A DNA stretch of 64,000 bases. Source: Bacteroidota bacterium. GTDB taxonomy: Bacteria; Bacteroidota; Bacteroidia; Bacteroidales; Prolixibacteraceae. Where the stretch lies: NCBI GenBank assembly GCA_023251435.1, contig JAHEYU010000018.1:1-64000 (forward strand), given 5' to 3'. The notes under the pieces are model-generated. The model did not search any database. It was not told the origin of the DNA and saw only the letters and a program-made list of their open reading frames with translations. How positions within the stretch are numbered: the first letter of the stretch is position 1; each line of letters opens with the position of its first letter. This document shows positions 8,223 to 16,573 of this stretch, piece after piece. Position numbers and translations under genes: made by a program.

Positions 8223-9539
8223 ATGGATTATTCAGGCAAAAGGGCATCATTCTATACACTGGGCTGCAAACTAAATTTTTCGGAAACATCAAGCATTGCA
8301 AGACGTTTTGAAGATGTCGGCTTCCAAAGGATCGACTTTTCGGAGCAAGCCGATGTGGTTGTAATCAACTCGTGTTCGGTGACTGCCGAAGGTGACAAAA
8401 AGACCCGCAATATTATCAGACAAGCCATACGCCGGAATCCTGATTCTGTGATTGTTGTAACAGGTTGCTATGCGCAGCTTCAACCCGAAACCATACAGAA
8501 AATCGTCGGTGTTGACCTGATAGTTGGTTCTGCCGAAAAATTAAGCATCCCTGAATATTTGGGTGATTTAAGCAAAAAAGCACAAACTGAAATTCATATT
8601 CATGCGCCAAAACAAATCAAAAACTATTTTCATGCCTATTCGTTTGGCGACCGCACCCGAAGTTTCCTGAAAGTTCAGGATGGGTGCGATTATTATTGTA
8701 CCTATTGCACCATCCCATTAGCGCGTGGACGAAGCCGCAACGATAGCATTGCCAATACGGTGGCCGAAGCCCGCGAAATAGTGGCCAAAGGAACGCTCGA
8801 AATTATCCTGACCGGCGTAAATATTGGCGATTTCGGAAAATCAACAGATGAAAATTTTATCGATCTGCTGAAAGAACTCGATCAGGTTGAGAACCTGCAA
8901 CGTATCCGCATCTCGTCGGTCGAGCCCAATTTGCTAACGGATGAGGTCATTGAATTTGTAGCCCGCTCGCAACGCATCATGCCGCATTTTCATCTGCCGC
9001 TTCAATCGGGGTCGAACGATGTTTTGGCGTTGATGAAGCGCAAATACAAGCGAGAAGTATTCGAAAGCCGGGTCGAAAAGATCAAAAAAGAGCTTCCGTC
9101 GGCATTTATCGGGGTTGATGTAATTGCCGGAACCAACGGCGAAACCGATGAATTCTTTCGCGATTCGTACCGTTTCATTGCCGATCTTGACGTTTCACAG
9201 TTACACGCTTTCCCTTATTCAGAGCGCCCAGGAACCAAAGCGTTGGAAATAAAGCCTGTAATTCCGGTTGAGGAACGAAAACAGAGGACGCAGCGACTAA
9301 TTGCACTTTCGGAAAGAAAAACCGCTTACTTTTACCAACAGCAGTTAGGTACCGTGCATGAAGTTCTCTTTGAAGAACAAAAGGACAAGAAAACTATTTC
9401 AGGATTTACAGAAAATTATATTCGTGTTGAAACCGATTACCGTGAAGATCTTGAAAACAGGATTGTTTCGGTTAAACTCGAAAACATATTGCCCAATGGA
9501 AACGTTTGGGGTAGAATTGTGGAACCAGAAAATAGTTAA
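8223..9539 (+). CDS. mtaB: tRNA (N6-threonylcarbamoyladenosine-C2) methylthiotransferase
   Basis: MtaB adds a methylthio group to t6A37 of tRNAs reading ANN codons, using two iron-sulfur clusters and SAM. The N-terminal UPF0004 domain begins ASFYTLGCKLNFSE and carries Cys in NSCSV and TGCYAQ for the auxiliary cluster. The radical SAM triad is in CDYYCTYC. A C-terminal TRAM-like stretch follows. Start 8223 gives 438 residues, the usual MtaB length, and matches the promoter position. ATG 8208 is an in-frame alternative. Confidence 0.94.
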   Translation: MDYSGKRASFYTLGCKLNFSETSSIARRFEDVGFQRIDFSEQADVVVINSCSVTAEGDKKTRNIIRQAIRRNPDSVIVVTGCYAQLQPETIQKIVGVDLIVGSAEKLSIPEYLGDLSKKAQTEIHIHAPKQIKNYFHAYSFGDRTRSFLKVQDGCDYYCTYCTIPLARGRSRNDSIANTVAEAREIVAKGTLEIILTGVNIGDFGKSTDENFIDLLKELDQVENLQRIRISSVEPNLLTDEVIEFVARSQRIMPHFHLPLQSGSNDVLALMKRKYKREVFESRVEKIKKELPSAFIGVDVIAGTNGETDEFFRDSYRFIADLDVSQLHAFPYSERPGTKALEIKPVIPVEERKQRTQRLIALSERKTAYFYQQQLGTVHEVLFEEQKDKKTISGFTENYIRVETDYREDLENRIVSVKLENILPNGNVWGRIVEPENS

Positions 9540-9543
9540 AAAA

Positions 9544-9635
9544 TATCCGGACTCACCCCACGTCCGCGAGCGGACGTTCCCTTCAAAAAAGAGAGGGGGG
9601 AAGGCATCGCAGATGTCTGGGGGTGAGTCCGGATA
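9544..9635. repeat. 92-bp inverted-repeat element
   Basis: Sixteen-base arms at 9544-9559 and 9620-9635 (TATCCGGACTCACCCC and its exact complement) enclose a second perfect hairpin CGTCCG-cgag-CGGACG at 9561-9576. It lies just after the mtaB stop. It may stop transcription, but its shape suggests a dispersed palindromic repeat. Confidence 0.75.
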
Positions 9636-9652
9636 AAAGCACAAATAAGACT

Positions 9653-10834
9653 ATGGGATTATTAAAAAACATACTATTTCGCACCGACAGAAAATGCCTT
9701 TACAAATTCGTGGTAAACATGGGTATCAAAGGTTCTATGTCGTTTGCACGGTTTCAGAAAAGGCAAAAGAAAGGCGAATTTTTTCCGGCTTTTAATTTCA
9801 TTTCGGTAACCGACGATTGCAATCTGAATTGTCAGGGCTGCTGGGTAATGGGGAAAGAAAAAAACAGCCGGTTGAAACCGGAGCAGGTTGACCGAATCAT
9901 CGACGAAACCAAAAAATCAGGGTCGTATTTCTTCGGGATTTTGGGTGGCGAGCCCTTGTTATACAAACCACTTCCTGAAATATTCAAAAAGCATTCTGAT
10001 TGCTATTTCCAGTTGTTTACCAACGGAACGCTCCTAACTCCTGAAGTGGCTGAAACGCTTCGCCAGTGTGCCAATGTTACACCGCTTATCAGTTTCGAAG
10101 GCGACCAAGAGGTGGCAGATGTTCGTCGTGGTGGGAAAAATGTGTTTCAATCAGCCAGTCAGGGTATCGAGAACTGCACAAAAGCAGGACTGGTTACCGG
10201 TGTTGCTATCAGTGTTTGCAAGTCGAACCTCGAAATGGCCATGTCGTCCGAGTTTATTAATGGCTTGATCGACAAAGGAGTGGCTTATCTGTGGTATTAT
10301 ATTTTTCGTCCGGTAGGGCCAAACCCGGAATACCAGTTAGCGCTAAGTCCTGACGAAATCAGGCTGCTTAGGCAGCACATTGTAGATGCCCGCCTGAATT
10401 ACAGCATTGCCATTATCGATACCTACTGGGATGCCGACGGAAAAGGGATGTGCCCGGCTGCTGAAGGTTTGAGCCATCACATCAACGCTTCCGGATATGT
10501 GGAACCTTGCCCGATTATTCAGTTCGCTGCCGATCATGTTGACGAAAAACCGATGAGTCAATTGTATGCAGAATCCATTTTCTTGCGCGATTTCAGAACA
10601 CAGATTCAACAAAAAACCAATGGTTGCGTTGTGATGGAAGATCCGCGCTGGCTGGCTGATTTTGTCACCAAATACGATGCGAAGAATACTTCAGGAAGAA
10701 GCGGAGAATTAGAACGTTTGAAATTGGCGCCCGAAACTTTCAGTCATGGTTCGTGTGAAGTGATTCCGGAGAAAAGCTGGATTTACCGATTTGCCAAACG
10801 GCGGGCTTTTTTCGGGCTGGGGGCCTACGGTTGA
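9653..10834 (+). CDS. Radical SAM protein with a SPASM-like C-terminal region
   Basis: The CX3CX2C cluster motif is at Cys56, Cys60 and Cys63 (CNLNCQGC), followed by GGEP at 98-101, which binds the SAM amino group. Cysteines in GMCPAAEG and GYVEPCP resemble the SPASM region, but a full set of auxiliary ligands is not obvious. The start ATG 9653 is chosen because an upstream alternative at 9623 would begin inside the inverted-repeat element. The product has 393 residues. It stands 290 bases before a prenyl synthase fusion gene and two terpene-cyclase-fold genes on the same strand, so it may modify an isoprenoid or lipid product. The substrate is unknown. It does not look like HpnH, which is shorter. 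Confidence 0.8.
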   Translation: MGLLKNILFRTDRKCLYKFVVNMGIKGSMSFARFQKRQKKGEFFPAFNFISVTDDCNLNCQGCWVMGKEKNSRLKPEQVDRIIDETKKSGSYFFGILGGEPLLYKPLPEIFKKHSDCYFQLFTNGTLLTPEVAETLRQCANVTPLISFEGDQEVADVRRGGKNVFQSASQGIENCTKAGLVTGVAISVCKSNLEMAMSSEFINGLIDKGVAYLWYYIFRPVGPNPEYQLALSPDEIRLLRQHIVDARLNYSIAIIDTYWDADGKGMCPAAEGLSHHINASGYVEPCPIIQFAADHVDEKPMSQLYAESIFLRDFRTQIQQKTNGCVVMEDPRWLADFVTKYDAKNTSGRSGELERLKLAPETFSHGSCEVIPEKSWIYRFAKRRAFFGLGAYG

Positions 10835-10954
10835 TTTACAATTTTACAATTGACTATTTACGATTTATGGAGAACACACTAGTTAATCGTAAATGTATAA
10901 ATAGTCATTAGTTTCGTGTCACTGTCACTAATTCGTTCAAACCGGAATTGGTTC

Positions 10955-10971
10955 TTGCTCCTGCGGAGCAA
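10955..10971. repeat. Short palindrome with 3-base loop
   Basis: TTGCTCC-tgc-GGAGCAA is a perfect 7-bp hairpin without a T tract. It resembles the other short palindromes in this window (13586, 13662, 19275). The surrounding spacer 10835-11125 also holds an imperfect inverted repeat near 10850-10906. Confidence 0.5.
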
Positions 10972-11065
10972 AATATTTATAGAAAAGTGAAATAGATGAG
11001 GTTAGTCGTCCGCGGGAAATTGTAGAACAAGACTTTGCCTACTTACGGACGAAACACAATTGGCC

Positions 11066-11095
11066 TTTTGAAATTTAGTATCCCAAATAATTTAG
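11066..11095 (+). promoter_or_regulatory. Possible promoter of the prenyl synthase gene
   Basis: TTTTG (11066-11070) is followed after 17 bases by TAATTTAG (11088-11095), one mismatch from TAnnTTTG. It lies 30 bases before the proposed TTG start. Confidence 0.35.
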
Positions 11096-11125
11096 CCGGT
11101 CGCAGAATGATAAATATTAATTGAT

Positions 11126-12697
11126 TTGAAATTAAAAGAAAACATATTGCAGGTTCCGGAGAAGGCTTTAACGCGAAACCGGTTGAGAAAAGCGGCCCGC
11201 GAACTGGTTGCCGGAAGGGGAATTTTGCCTCCTGCCGATTTTTTGCTCATTAGCGAACTTGCCAACGAAATCATTGCAAAAACTGGAACAGAAAGCCACT
11301 TCACTGAATTCGCTATGGTGGTGTGCGGCAACGAAATATGGAGGCCAGTGGTGGCTGCAACGCCATATAAACGCAGGCTTTTGCTCTTGCCGCAATGCCT
11401 TAAACACAACAGCAATTGTGTCGCCGAAATCGACGAACTGGGACTTATTTGTGCCGGTTGTCAAAGTTGTCAGATAGATTCTATTTTGCAGAAAGCCGAA
11501 GAGCTTGAATATGCAACCCTGGTAGCAGAAGGAACTACCGTAGCCATCGGCCTTGTGCAGGAAGGAACAGTTGATGCAGTGATTGGCATTAGCTGCATGT
11601 CGATACTTCAGAGATCTTTCGAAACTGTTTTGAAATCTGCGGTTCCGGTTATTGGCATTCCGCTTTTGTTTGAAGGATGCGCCGAAACAGATGTTGATAA
11701 CCGCTGGCTGAATGATGAATTAACCAATTTTCAGGAGAATCATCAAATTCGCCCGGTATCGGTTTCAGTATTAAAAGAACGCGTTAAACTTTTTTTTGCT
11801 GAAGAAACACTGTCCCGGTATTTCGAAACGCCAAAAGATAAGACTTGTCAGTTAGCCATTCAGTCGATGTTAACCGGCGGACAACGAATTCGTCCACTGC
11901 TTGCGGCGTTGGCGTATTCATCCTATTCTCCTGAAGTTTCTGAAGAATTGCTTGTCGACCTATCCGTTGTGGTGGAATGTTTTCACAAAGCATCGCTTAT
12001 TCACGACGATGTGGAAGACAACGACGATTTCAGATACGATAATGAGACCATTCATAAATTAAACGGAACTGCGGTTGCCATCAATACCGGCGATTACCTT
12101 TTGGGAAAAGGCTACGAGTTGCTGGGAAAATTGTCATTACCGCCTGAAAAGCTAACCGCCTGCTTTCAGTTGGTTGCCAGCGGACATGTGGCTTTGTCGC
12201 TCGGGCAAGGCGCCGATTTACTGGCCAGTTCGCATAAAACCATACTTTCACTTGGTCATCAGCTCGAAATATTTGAACGAAAAACCGGTTCTGCCATCCG
12301 GGTAGCTTTACTTCTTGGCGCGGTTGCAGCCGGCGCTCCTGAAAGTGATTTGTCTGTTCTGAAGGAATTTTCAGGATATTTCGGAATGGCCTACCAGATT
12401 AAAGACGATCTGGACGAATTCCGCGAGGCAAACGAACATACCCATCCTGCTGATTATCCTTTGCTGCTTTCTTTGCTCTCTGAAAATTCAGATGACAGTT
12501 TACGCAACAAAATCAGGCAGCTTTATGCCGCAAATAACCGTGCACAATTGGATGAACTGATCGGGGAGAAGGAGATAGAACAAAAAGCAGATCAGTTACT
12601 TCAGGAATATACAGGTAAAGCTTATCAGGAACTCGACAAGCTGAAAAACCTGAAAATGAAACTAAGCTTATATACGGTTCTGGGGAAAATATTCTGA
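11126..12697 (+). CDS. DUF116-polyprenyl synthase fusion protein
   Basis: Two domains lie in one 523-residue chain. Residues about 60-200 look like DUF116: Cys91, Cys98, Cys109, Cys112 and Cys115 in the pattern CX6CX10CX2CX2C, then GISC, which could hold a metal or iron-sulfur centre. Residues about 225-523 are a trans-isoprenyl diphosphate synthase with the first Asp-rich motif DDVED at 294-298 and the second, DDLDE, at 427-431. The second motif has Glu where the fifth position is normally Asp. Such synthases chain C5 units into linear prenyl diphosphates. Translation appears to start at TTG 11126, because the nearest upstream ATG (11108) hits a stop. The stop is one base before the next ATG, so the two genes are probably cotranslated. 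Chain length is unknown. Confidence 0.8.
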   Translation: MKLKENILQVPEKALTRNRLRKAARELVAGRGILPPADFLLISELANEIIAKTGTESHFTEFAMVVCGNEIWRPVVAATPYKRRLLLLPQCLKHNSNCVAEIDELGLICAGCQSCQIDSILQKAEELEYATLVAEGTTVAIGLVQEGTVDAVIGISCMSILQRSFETVLKSAVPVIGIPLLFEGCAETDVDNRWLNDELTNFQENHQIRPVSVSVLKERVKLFFAEETLSRYFETPKDKTCQLAIQSMLTGGQRIRPLLAALAYSSYSPEVSEELLVDLSVVVECFHKASLIHDDVEDNDDFRYDNETIHKLNGTAVAINTGDYLLGKGYELLGKLSLPPEKLTACFQLVASGHVALSLGQGADLLASSHKTILSLGHQLEIFERKTGSAIRVALLLGAVAAGAPESDLSVLKEFSGYFGMAYQIKDDLDEFREANEHTHPADYPLLLSLLSENSDDSLRNKIRQLYAANNRAQLDELIGEKEIEQKADQLLQEYTGKAYQELDKLKNLKMKLSLYTVLGKIF

Positions 12698-12698
12698 A

Positions 12699-13574
12699 AT
12701 GACCCAATCCAATTCCCATACCCCTTTTTATCGTCAAATGATTGACCTGCTGCAAAATGCACTCAATCTGCTTGACGGGCAAGGAAAAGCTGAAGTACTT
12801 CAATTTATAATCGGTCAGCAAAATGCCGATGGCGGGTTTAAAGATCGGGGTGGAAGATCGGATTTGTATTATTCGCTGTTTGGGGCGATGTTGCTAAAGG
12901 CGAGCCCCCTAAATCCCCCGAAGGGGGACTTGTTGAATGGTTCTGGGGCACTTCATCAACTTCGGCAATTTATAATCCATCAATCCAGTTTGAAGATTCC
13001 GGGTTTTATCGAGCAATGTTGTCTGGCTTTGTTACAGAAAGAATTAAAAACAGGTGGATTTACCAGGTTAAAAACCTTTATACAGTTAAGCCGTTCGTTT
13101 TGGAAGGAACGGTATTCAATCAATCTTTCTTATCGAAGTTTTGTGCTGTTTCTCACTTTGGATGCAGTTCTGCCATTTCCGGGATTGTTGACTTTTGGCG
13201 CCGGAAAGATGTTGAAACGAACAACCGTCGATCAGCATTCTCCATGTTCAGAAGTGGCGGCCAAAGTGTTTCTGCAAAAAATGCTTGGTGAAAATGGTGC
13301 TACTGAAGTTGAGCTTTTAAAATCGTATGCTGATAAATGGGGCGGTTTCAGAGCTTTTCATCATGTGGAACAGCAGGACATGCTTTCGACAGCCGTTGCA
13401 TTGTTTGCCCTCGATTTTGCCGGAAGCGATTTGCGTTTGCTGAAGCCCACCTGTCTTGATTTTATTCAGGAAAACTATTCCGAAGGCGCTATTCTTTCGG
13501 GCGATGGCGACCAGACACAGGATGTAGAATATACGTTTTATGGATTGTTGGCGCTGGGAGTGCTGGCTGCCTGA
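12699..13574 (+). CDS. Prenyltransferase/squalene-oxidase-repeat protein (alpha/alpha toroid)
   Basis: The 291-residue protein opens with a QW-type motif, QQNADGGF, followed by a helix like those of the prenyltransferase-beta/terpene-cyclase toroid fold. Further copies, in WGGFRAFHH and QTQDVEYTFYGLLAL, are seen near the C-terminus. It has no DxDD motif and is too short to be a complete cyclase, so it may be a partner subunit or a protein prenyltransferase-like enzyme. It begins one base after the synthase stop. Residues 69-79 (SPLNPPKGDLL) are encoded by a GC-rich palindrome at 12903-12935, an in-frame insertion. Confidence 0.7.
   Translation: MTQSNSHTPFYRQMIDLLQNALNLLDGQGKAEVLQFIIGQQNADGGFKDRGGRSDLYYSLFGAMLLKASPLNPPKGDLLNGSGALHQLRQFIIHQSSLKIPGFIEQCCLALLQKELKTGGFTRLKTFIQLSRSFWKERYSINLSYRSFVLFLTLDAVLPFPGLLTFGAGKMLKRTTVDQHSPCSEVAAKVFLQKMLGENGATEVELLKSYADKWGGFRAFHHVEQQDMLSTAVALFALDFAGSDLRLLKPTCLDFIQENYSEGAILSGDGDQTQDVEYTFYGLLALGVLAA
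12904..12930 (+). repeat. Palindromic repeat inserted in frame in a coding gene
   Basis: The GC-rich stretch has CCCCC (12915-12919) facing GGGGG (12923-12927), preceded by another CCCCCT. It is read in frame as PLNPPKGDL. Its composition differs sharply from the surrounding gene. Repeats of this type are common in Bacteroidota intergenic DNA (recollection, not checked). Confidence 0.6.
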
Positions 13575-13585
13575 TATCATAGTGT

Positions 13586-13605
13586 CCGTTCACTGAAGTG
13601 AACGG
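13586..13605. repeat. Short palindrome, 8-bp stem
   Basis: CCGTTCAC-tgaa-GTGAACGG is a perfect hairpin without a T tract. It lies 12 bases after the toroid gene. Confidence 0.5.
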
Positions 13606-13661
13606 CAAAGGATATCGCTTCGAAATAGGATATGTGTTATTCAAATTGTGGATATTCTATG

Positions 13662-13681
13662 CCGTCTGCTTTAGCTGACGG
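13662..13681. repeat. Short palindrome in the toroid-cyclase spacer
   Basis: CCGTCTGCT and AGCTGACGG are inverted copies with one mismatch around a 2-base loop. It is the second such element in the 168-base gap before the cyclase-like gene. Confidence 0.45.
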
Positions 13682-13742
13682 GTATATATTTGAAGCAAAA
13701 TCATCCATCTTTATTACCTTGCATCCTTAAACAAAAATCAAC

Positions 13743-15530
13743 ATGAAATCGCATACACAATCCCAACTTTCCCAACTTACCCTCCTTCTTCTCCAAAAGC
13801 GCAATGAAAAAGGGTATTGGGAAGGCCGTTTGTCGTCGAGCGCGCTGGGTGTGGCGGTGGCAATTACGGCGCTGCATTTTTATGATGCGAAGGGAAATGC
13901 AAATGAAATATCTTCAGGATTAAAATGGCTGAAGCAAAATGTTAATGCTGATGGCGGGTTTGGCGACTCACCAAAAAGCATGAGTAATGTAAGCACCAGT
14001 TTGCTTTGTTATGCGGCAGCAAAAATCACCAATGAAACCGGGTCGAATGCCAGTCTATTGCAGCAGTTGGGCGATTATCTGCATGCGCAAAACATCGATG
14101 TCAATTCAGAACAGCTCATTCAGGCGATACTCGACTTTTACAAAACCGATCGTACATTTTCGGTACCAATTCTTACTATGTGCGCGCTTTGTGGAGTTCC
14201 GGGAAAGGAAGCCTTCGACTCGATTCCCCAATTACCTTTCGAACTTTCGTTGTTGCCCCGCTCGTTTTATAGCGCACTCAATTTAAGTGTGGTAAGCTAT
14301 GCTATTCCGGCGTTGGTCGCCGTTGGAATCGCCATTTTTAAATTCAGGAAAAGAAAAAATCCTTTGATGCGTTTGATTCGTGAGGCTTCGGTGAAAAAAT
14401 CGCTGCGATTACTCCGGAAAATTCAGCCCGAAAGTGGAGGTTATCTCGAAGCGATTCCGCTGACCGCCTTTGTTTGTCTGTGTTTGATAGAATCTGGATA
14501 CCGGGATCTGGAAGTTGTACGCGACGGTATTGCTTTTCTGAAACGAACACAACGCGAAGATGGAAGTTGGCCAATTGATATTGATCTTTCGACCTGGGTG
14601 ACGACACTTGCTGTAAAAGCAATTAAAAATCATCCCATGCTTCTGACTTCGGGCGATAAACAAAAATTGACATCCCATTTATTGTCGGTTCAGAACAAGG
14701 AAACCCATCCTTTTAACGGAACCCGGCCGGGAGGTTGGGGCTGGACCTCTCATTCAGGTTCTGTTCCCGATGGTGATGATACACCCGGAACTATTCTGGC
14801 ATTGCTTGCGCTGAACGAAAGTAATTCAGAACCGGTCAAAAATGCAGTGACGGACGGTTGTAAATGGCTTCTGCAACTTCAGAACAACGATGGCGGTTTT
14901 CCAACTTTTTCGCGTGGATGGGGCAAATTGCCATTTGACCAGAGTTGTGCCGATTTAACTGGCCATGCTATTCTGGCGATGGCGAAAACGGACAAAATAT
15001 TCAGCCATTCATTGACACGGAAACAGCTTTCAGGAATAAAAAAATCGTTTGTAAAGGCGCTTATTTATCTTGAAAAGCAACAACACTTCTCAGGATATTG
15101 GTTGCCATTGTGGTTTGGAAATCAACATACAGCCGATCACCACAATCCGGTGTATGGCACTGCCCGTGTGACTGCTTATTTAAATGAAACATTGAATACG
15201 AACATTGGAAACGAGTACCAGGTTATCCTGAAATTGATGATCGATCGCGGTTGCCATTATTTGGTTTCCGTTCAGAACGAAGATGGAAGCTGGGGCGGGG
15301 CGAAAAATATTGTCGGCAGCATTGAAGAAACTTCGCTGGCGGTTACGGCCTTGACCAAAAATGGATTTCAGGAAGAATGTACTTCAGGAATGGACTGGCT
15401 GGCCGAAAAAACAAAATCCGACGGGCTGGTTGCTTCACCCATCGGATTGTATTTTGCGTCGCTGTGGTACGACGAAGAATTGTACCCGTTAACTGCTTAT
15501 CTGGAATGCCTGTCTGCGATTAACGATTAG
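13743..15530 (+). CDS. Squalene-hopene-cyclase-like terpene cyclase (class II)
   Basis: Class II cyclases protonate a polyprene and fold it into rings; the acid is the middle Asp of DxDD. Here DGDD occupies 343-346 within VPDGDDTPG, matching the DVDDT site of squalene-hopene cyclases. QW-type repeats appear in QNVNADGGFG, QREDGSWPID, QNNDGGFP and QNEDGSWGG, with STWVTTLAVKAI as the usual follow-on. A hydrophobic segment near residues 180-200 may touch the membrane, as in hopene cyclases. At 595 residues it is slightly short for the family (about 630-720). It follows the prenyl synthase and small toroid genes, so the cluster may make and cyclise its own substrate. Squalene itself is not assured, since no squalene synthase is nearby. 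Confidence 0.8.
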   Translation: MKSHTQSQLSQLTLLLLQKRNEKGYWEGRLSSSALGVAVAITALHFYDAKGNANEISSGLKWLKQNVNADGGFGDSPKSMSNVSTSLLCYAAAKITNETGSNASLLQQLGDYLHAQNIDVNSEQLIQAILDFYKTDRTFSVPILTMCALCGVPGKEAFDSIPQLPFELSLLPRSFYSALNLSVVSYAIPALVAVGIAIFKFRKRKNPLMRLIREASVKKSLRLLRKIQPESGGYLEAIPLTAFVCLCLIESGYRDLEVVRDGIAFLKRTQREDGSWPIDIDLSTWVTTLAVKAIKNHPMLLTSGDKQKLTSHLLSVQNKETHPFNGTRPGGWGWTSHSGSVPDGDDTPGTILALLALNESNSEPVKNAVTDGCKWLLQLQNNDGGFPTFSRGWGKLPFDQSCADLTGHAILAMAKTDKIFSHSLTRKQLSGIKKSFVKALIYLEKQQHFSGYWLPLWFGNQHTADHHNPVYGTARVTAYLNETLNTNIGNEYQVILKLMIDRGCHYLVSVQNEDGSWGGAKNIVGSIEETSLAVTALTKNGFQEECTSGMDWLAEKTKSDGLVASPIGLYFASLWYDEELYPLTAYLECLSAIND

Positions 15531-15580
15531 CGATTGTCGAATAACGATTGCAGATTGGCGAAGCCGACTGATATTATTAC

Positions 15581-16006
15581 TTATTTCACAATCACAGCCG
15601 GACTGACTTTAATTTCCATCAGGTAACCTTTGCAAATTCCCTTCACAATCACCGTTTTACCTGTTTCCAAGGCCTCGATGGTTGTTTGATTATTTGCAGC
15701 CCAAATGCTGTCGAGCTGACAACTGATTCCCTGCATTTCGTCGTGCAAAACCAACAAATCGGTTCCGTTTGGAAGTTTGTTTTTCGAAACCAGATTACCA
15801 CTTATTTCAAGTATTTTTTCGCTGTATTTCGCTGTGGCCGCATTTTCGTCCTGCTCAAATTCAACGATCAAAGCAGATGCTTCCACTTTAAATTCAGCCT
15901 TCAATTTGCTAATGTCAGCATGAGGTTTGAAAAACATTTTCAGGCCAATTCCTGCACCAATCAGCATTAATAAAAGTCCTGCAAAAATGATGTATTTGAT
16001 TTTCAT
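15581..16006 (-). CDS. OB-fold protein (tRNA_anti-like family), membrane anchored
   Basis: An N-terminal hydrophobic segment (YIIFAGLLLMLIGAGIGL) is followed by a domain with KYSEKILEISGNLVS and a C-terminal VIVKGICKGYLMEIKVSPAVIV. This strand pattern fits the tRNA_anti-like OB-fold family found in Bacteroidota. The name is historical and no nucleic acid binding is implied. ATG 16006 is preferred to TTG 16027, which would overlap the yceI stop. It is the last gene of the haem-lipoprotein unit, 10 bases after yceI. Its role is unknown. Confidence 0.7.
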   Translation of the reverse strand: MKIKYIIFAGLLLMLIGAGIGLKMFFKPHADISKLKAEFKVEASALIVEFEQDENAATAKYSEKILEISGNLVSKNKLPNGTDLLVLHDEMQGISCQLDSIWAANNQTTIEALETGKTVIVKGICKGYLMEIKVSPAVIVK

Positions 16007-16016
16007 GGAGTCTGAT

Positions 16017-16568
16017 TTAATTTCCAAACGGCAGATAGGTTGCTTTTACCGTAATCTCCATTTCCTTCCCGATTTTATCCCGAACCAGCGATGGAATGGC
16101 AATGCCGTAATCTTCCGGAGTAACTTTGAATTTTGATGTTCCAACCAGTTTACCACTTTCCAGTCCGAGCATTGCGTTAACGGTGATGTTTTTTTCAACT
16201 CCGTGAACGTTAAGAAGACCGGTAATTATAACATTGGCAACTGGAGCCTTCAGCATTTCTTTGTTAAAACCAGTAATTTTGCCGTTGAATTTGGCTTTGG
16301 GAAATTTGGTGCTTTCCATGTAATTTTCGTTGAAGTGCTCTTCCATCAACGCCCGTTTAAAGTGGAAAGTTGTCATAAGTGCCTGAAATCCAATTTCACC
16401 GGTTTCAGCATTCAAAATTGTGACTGCTTCGTTGCTTTCACCAAGAATATCTTCCATTGGCGTTGAAGAGTAAAACGAGATGTAAGCATTTTTTGCGATA
16501 AACTTGCTTTGCCCAAATGCACCAGCCGATACAAGCAGCAATACCAGAACGAATAGTTTTTTTTGCAT
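16017..16568 (-). CDS. YceI-like periplasmic protein
   Basis: YceI proteins are lipocalin-like periplasmic barrels that bind isoprenoid or other lipids. The 183-residue chain has a signal peptide ending near AGAFGQ, then the family features: F.AKNAYISFYSS, FHFKRALMEEHFNENYMES with FPKAKF, and TGLLNVHGVEKNITV. It sits 5 bases after the DUF5777 gene and before the OB-fold gene. With the neighbouring haem lipoproteins it suggests an envelope redox or lipid-binding unit. The ligand is unknown. Confidence 0.88.
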   Translation of the reverse strand: MQKKLFVLVLLLVSAGAFGQSKFIAKNAYISFYSSTPMEDILGESNEAVTILNAETGEIGFQALMTTFHFKRALMEEHFNENYMESTKFPKAKFNGKITGFNKEMLKAPVANVIITGLLNVHGVEKNITVNAMLGLESGKLVGTSKFKVTPEDYGIAIPSLVRDKIGKEMEITVKATYLPFGN

Positions 16569-16573
16569 GGTAT

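Noticed and set aside
9399-9644. An 81-residue minus-strand frame across the 92-bp inverted repeat and mtaB end.
   Set aside because: It is antisense to mtaB and produced by the repeat.
12904-12930. The palindrome as an insertion-sequence end or a terminator.
   Set aside because: It has no T tract, is translated in frame and no transposase lies nearby.
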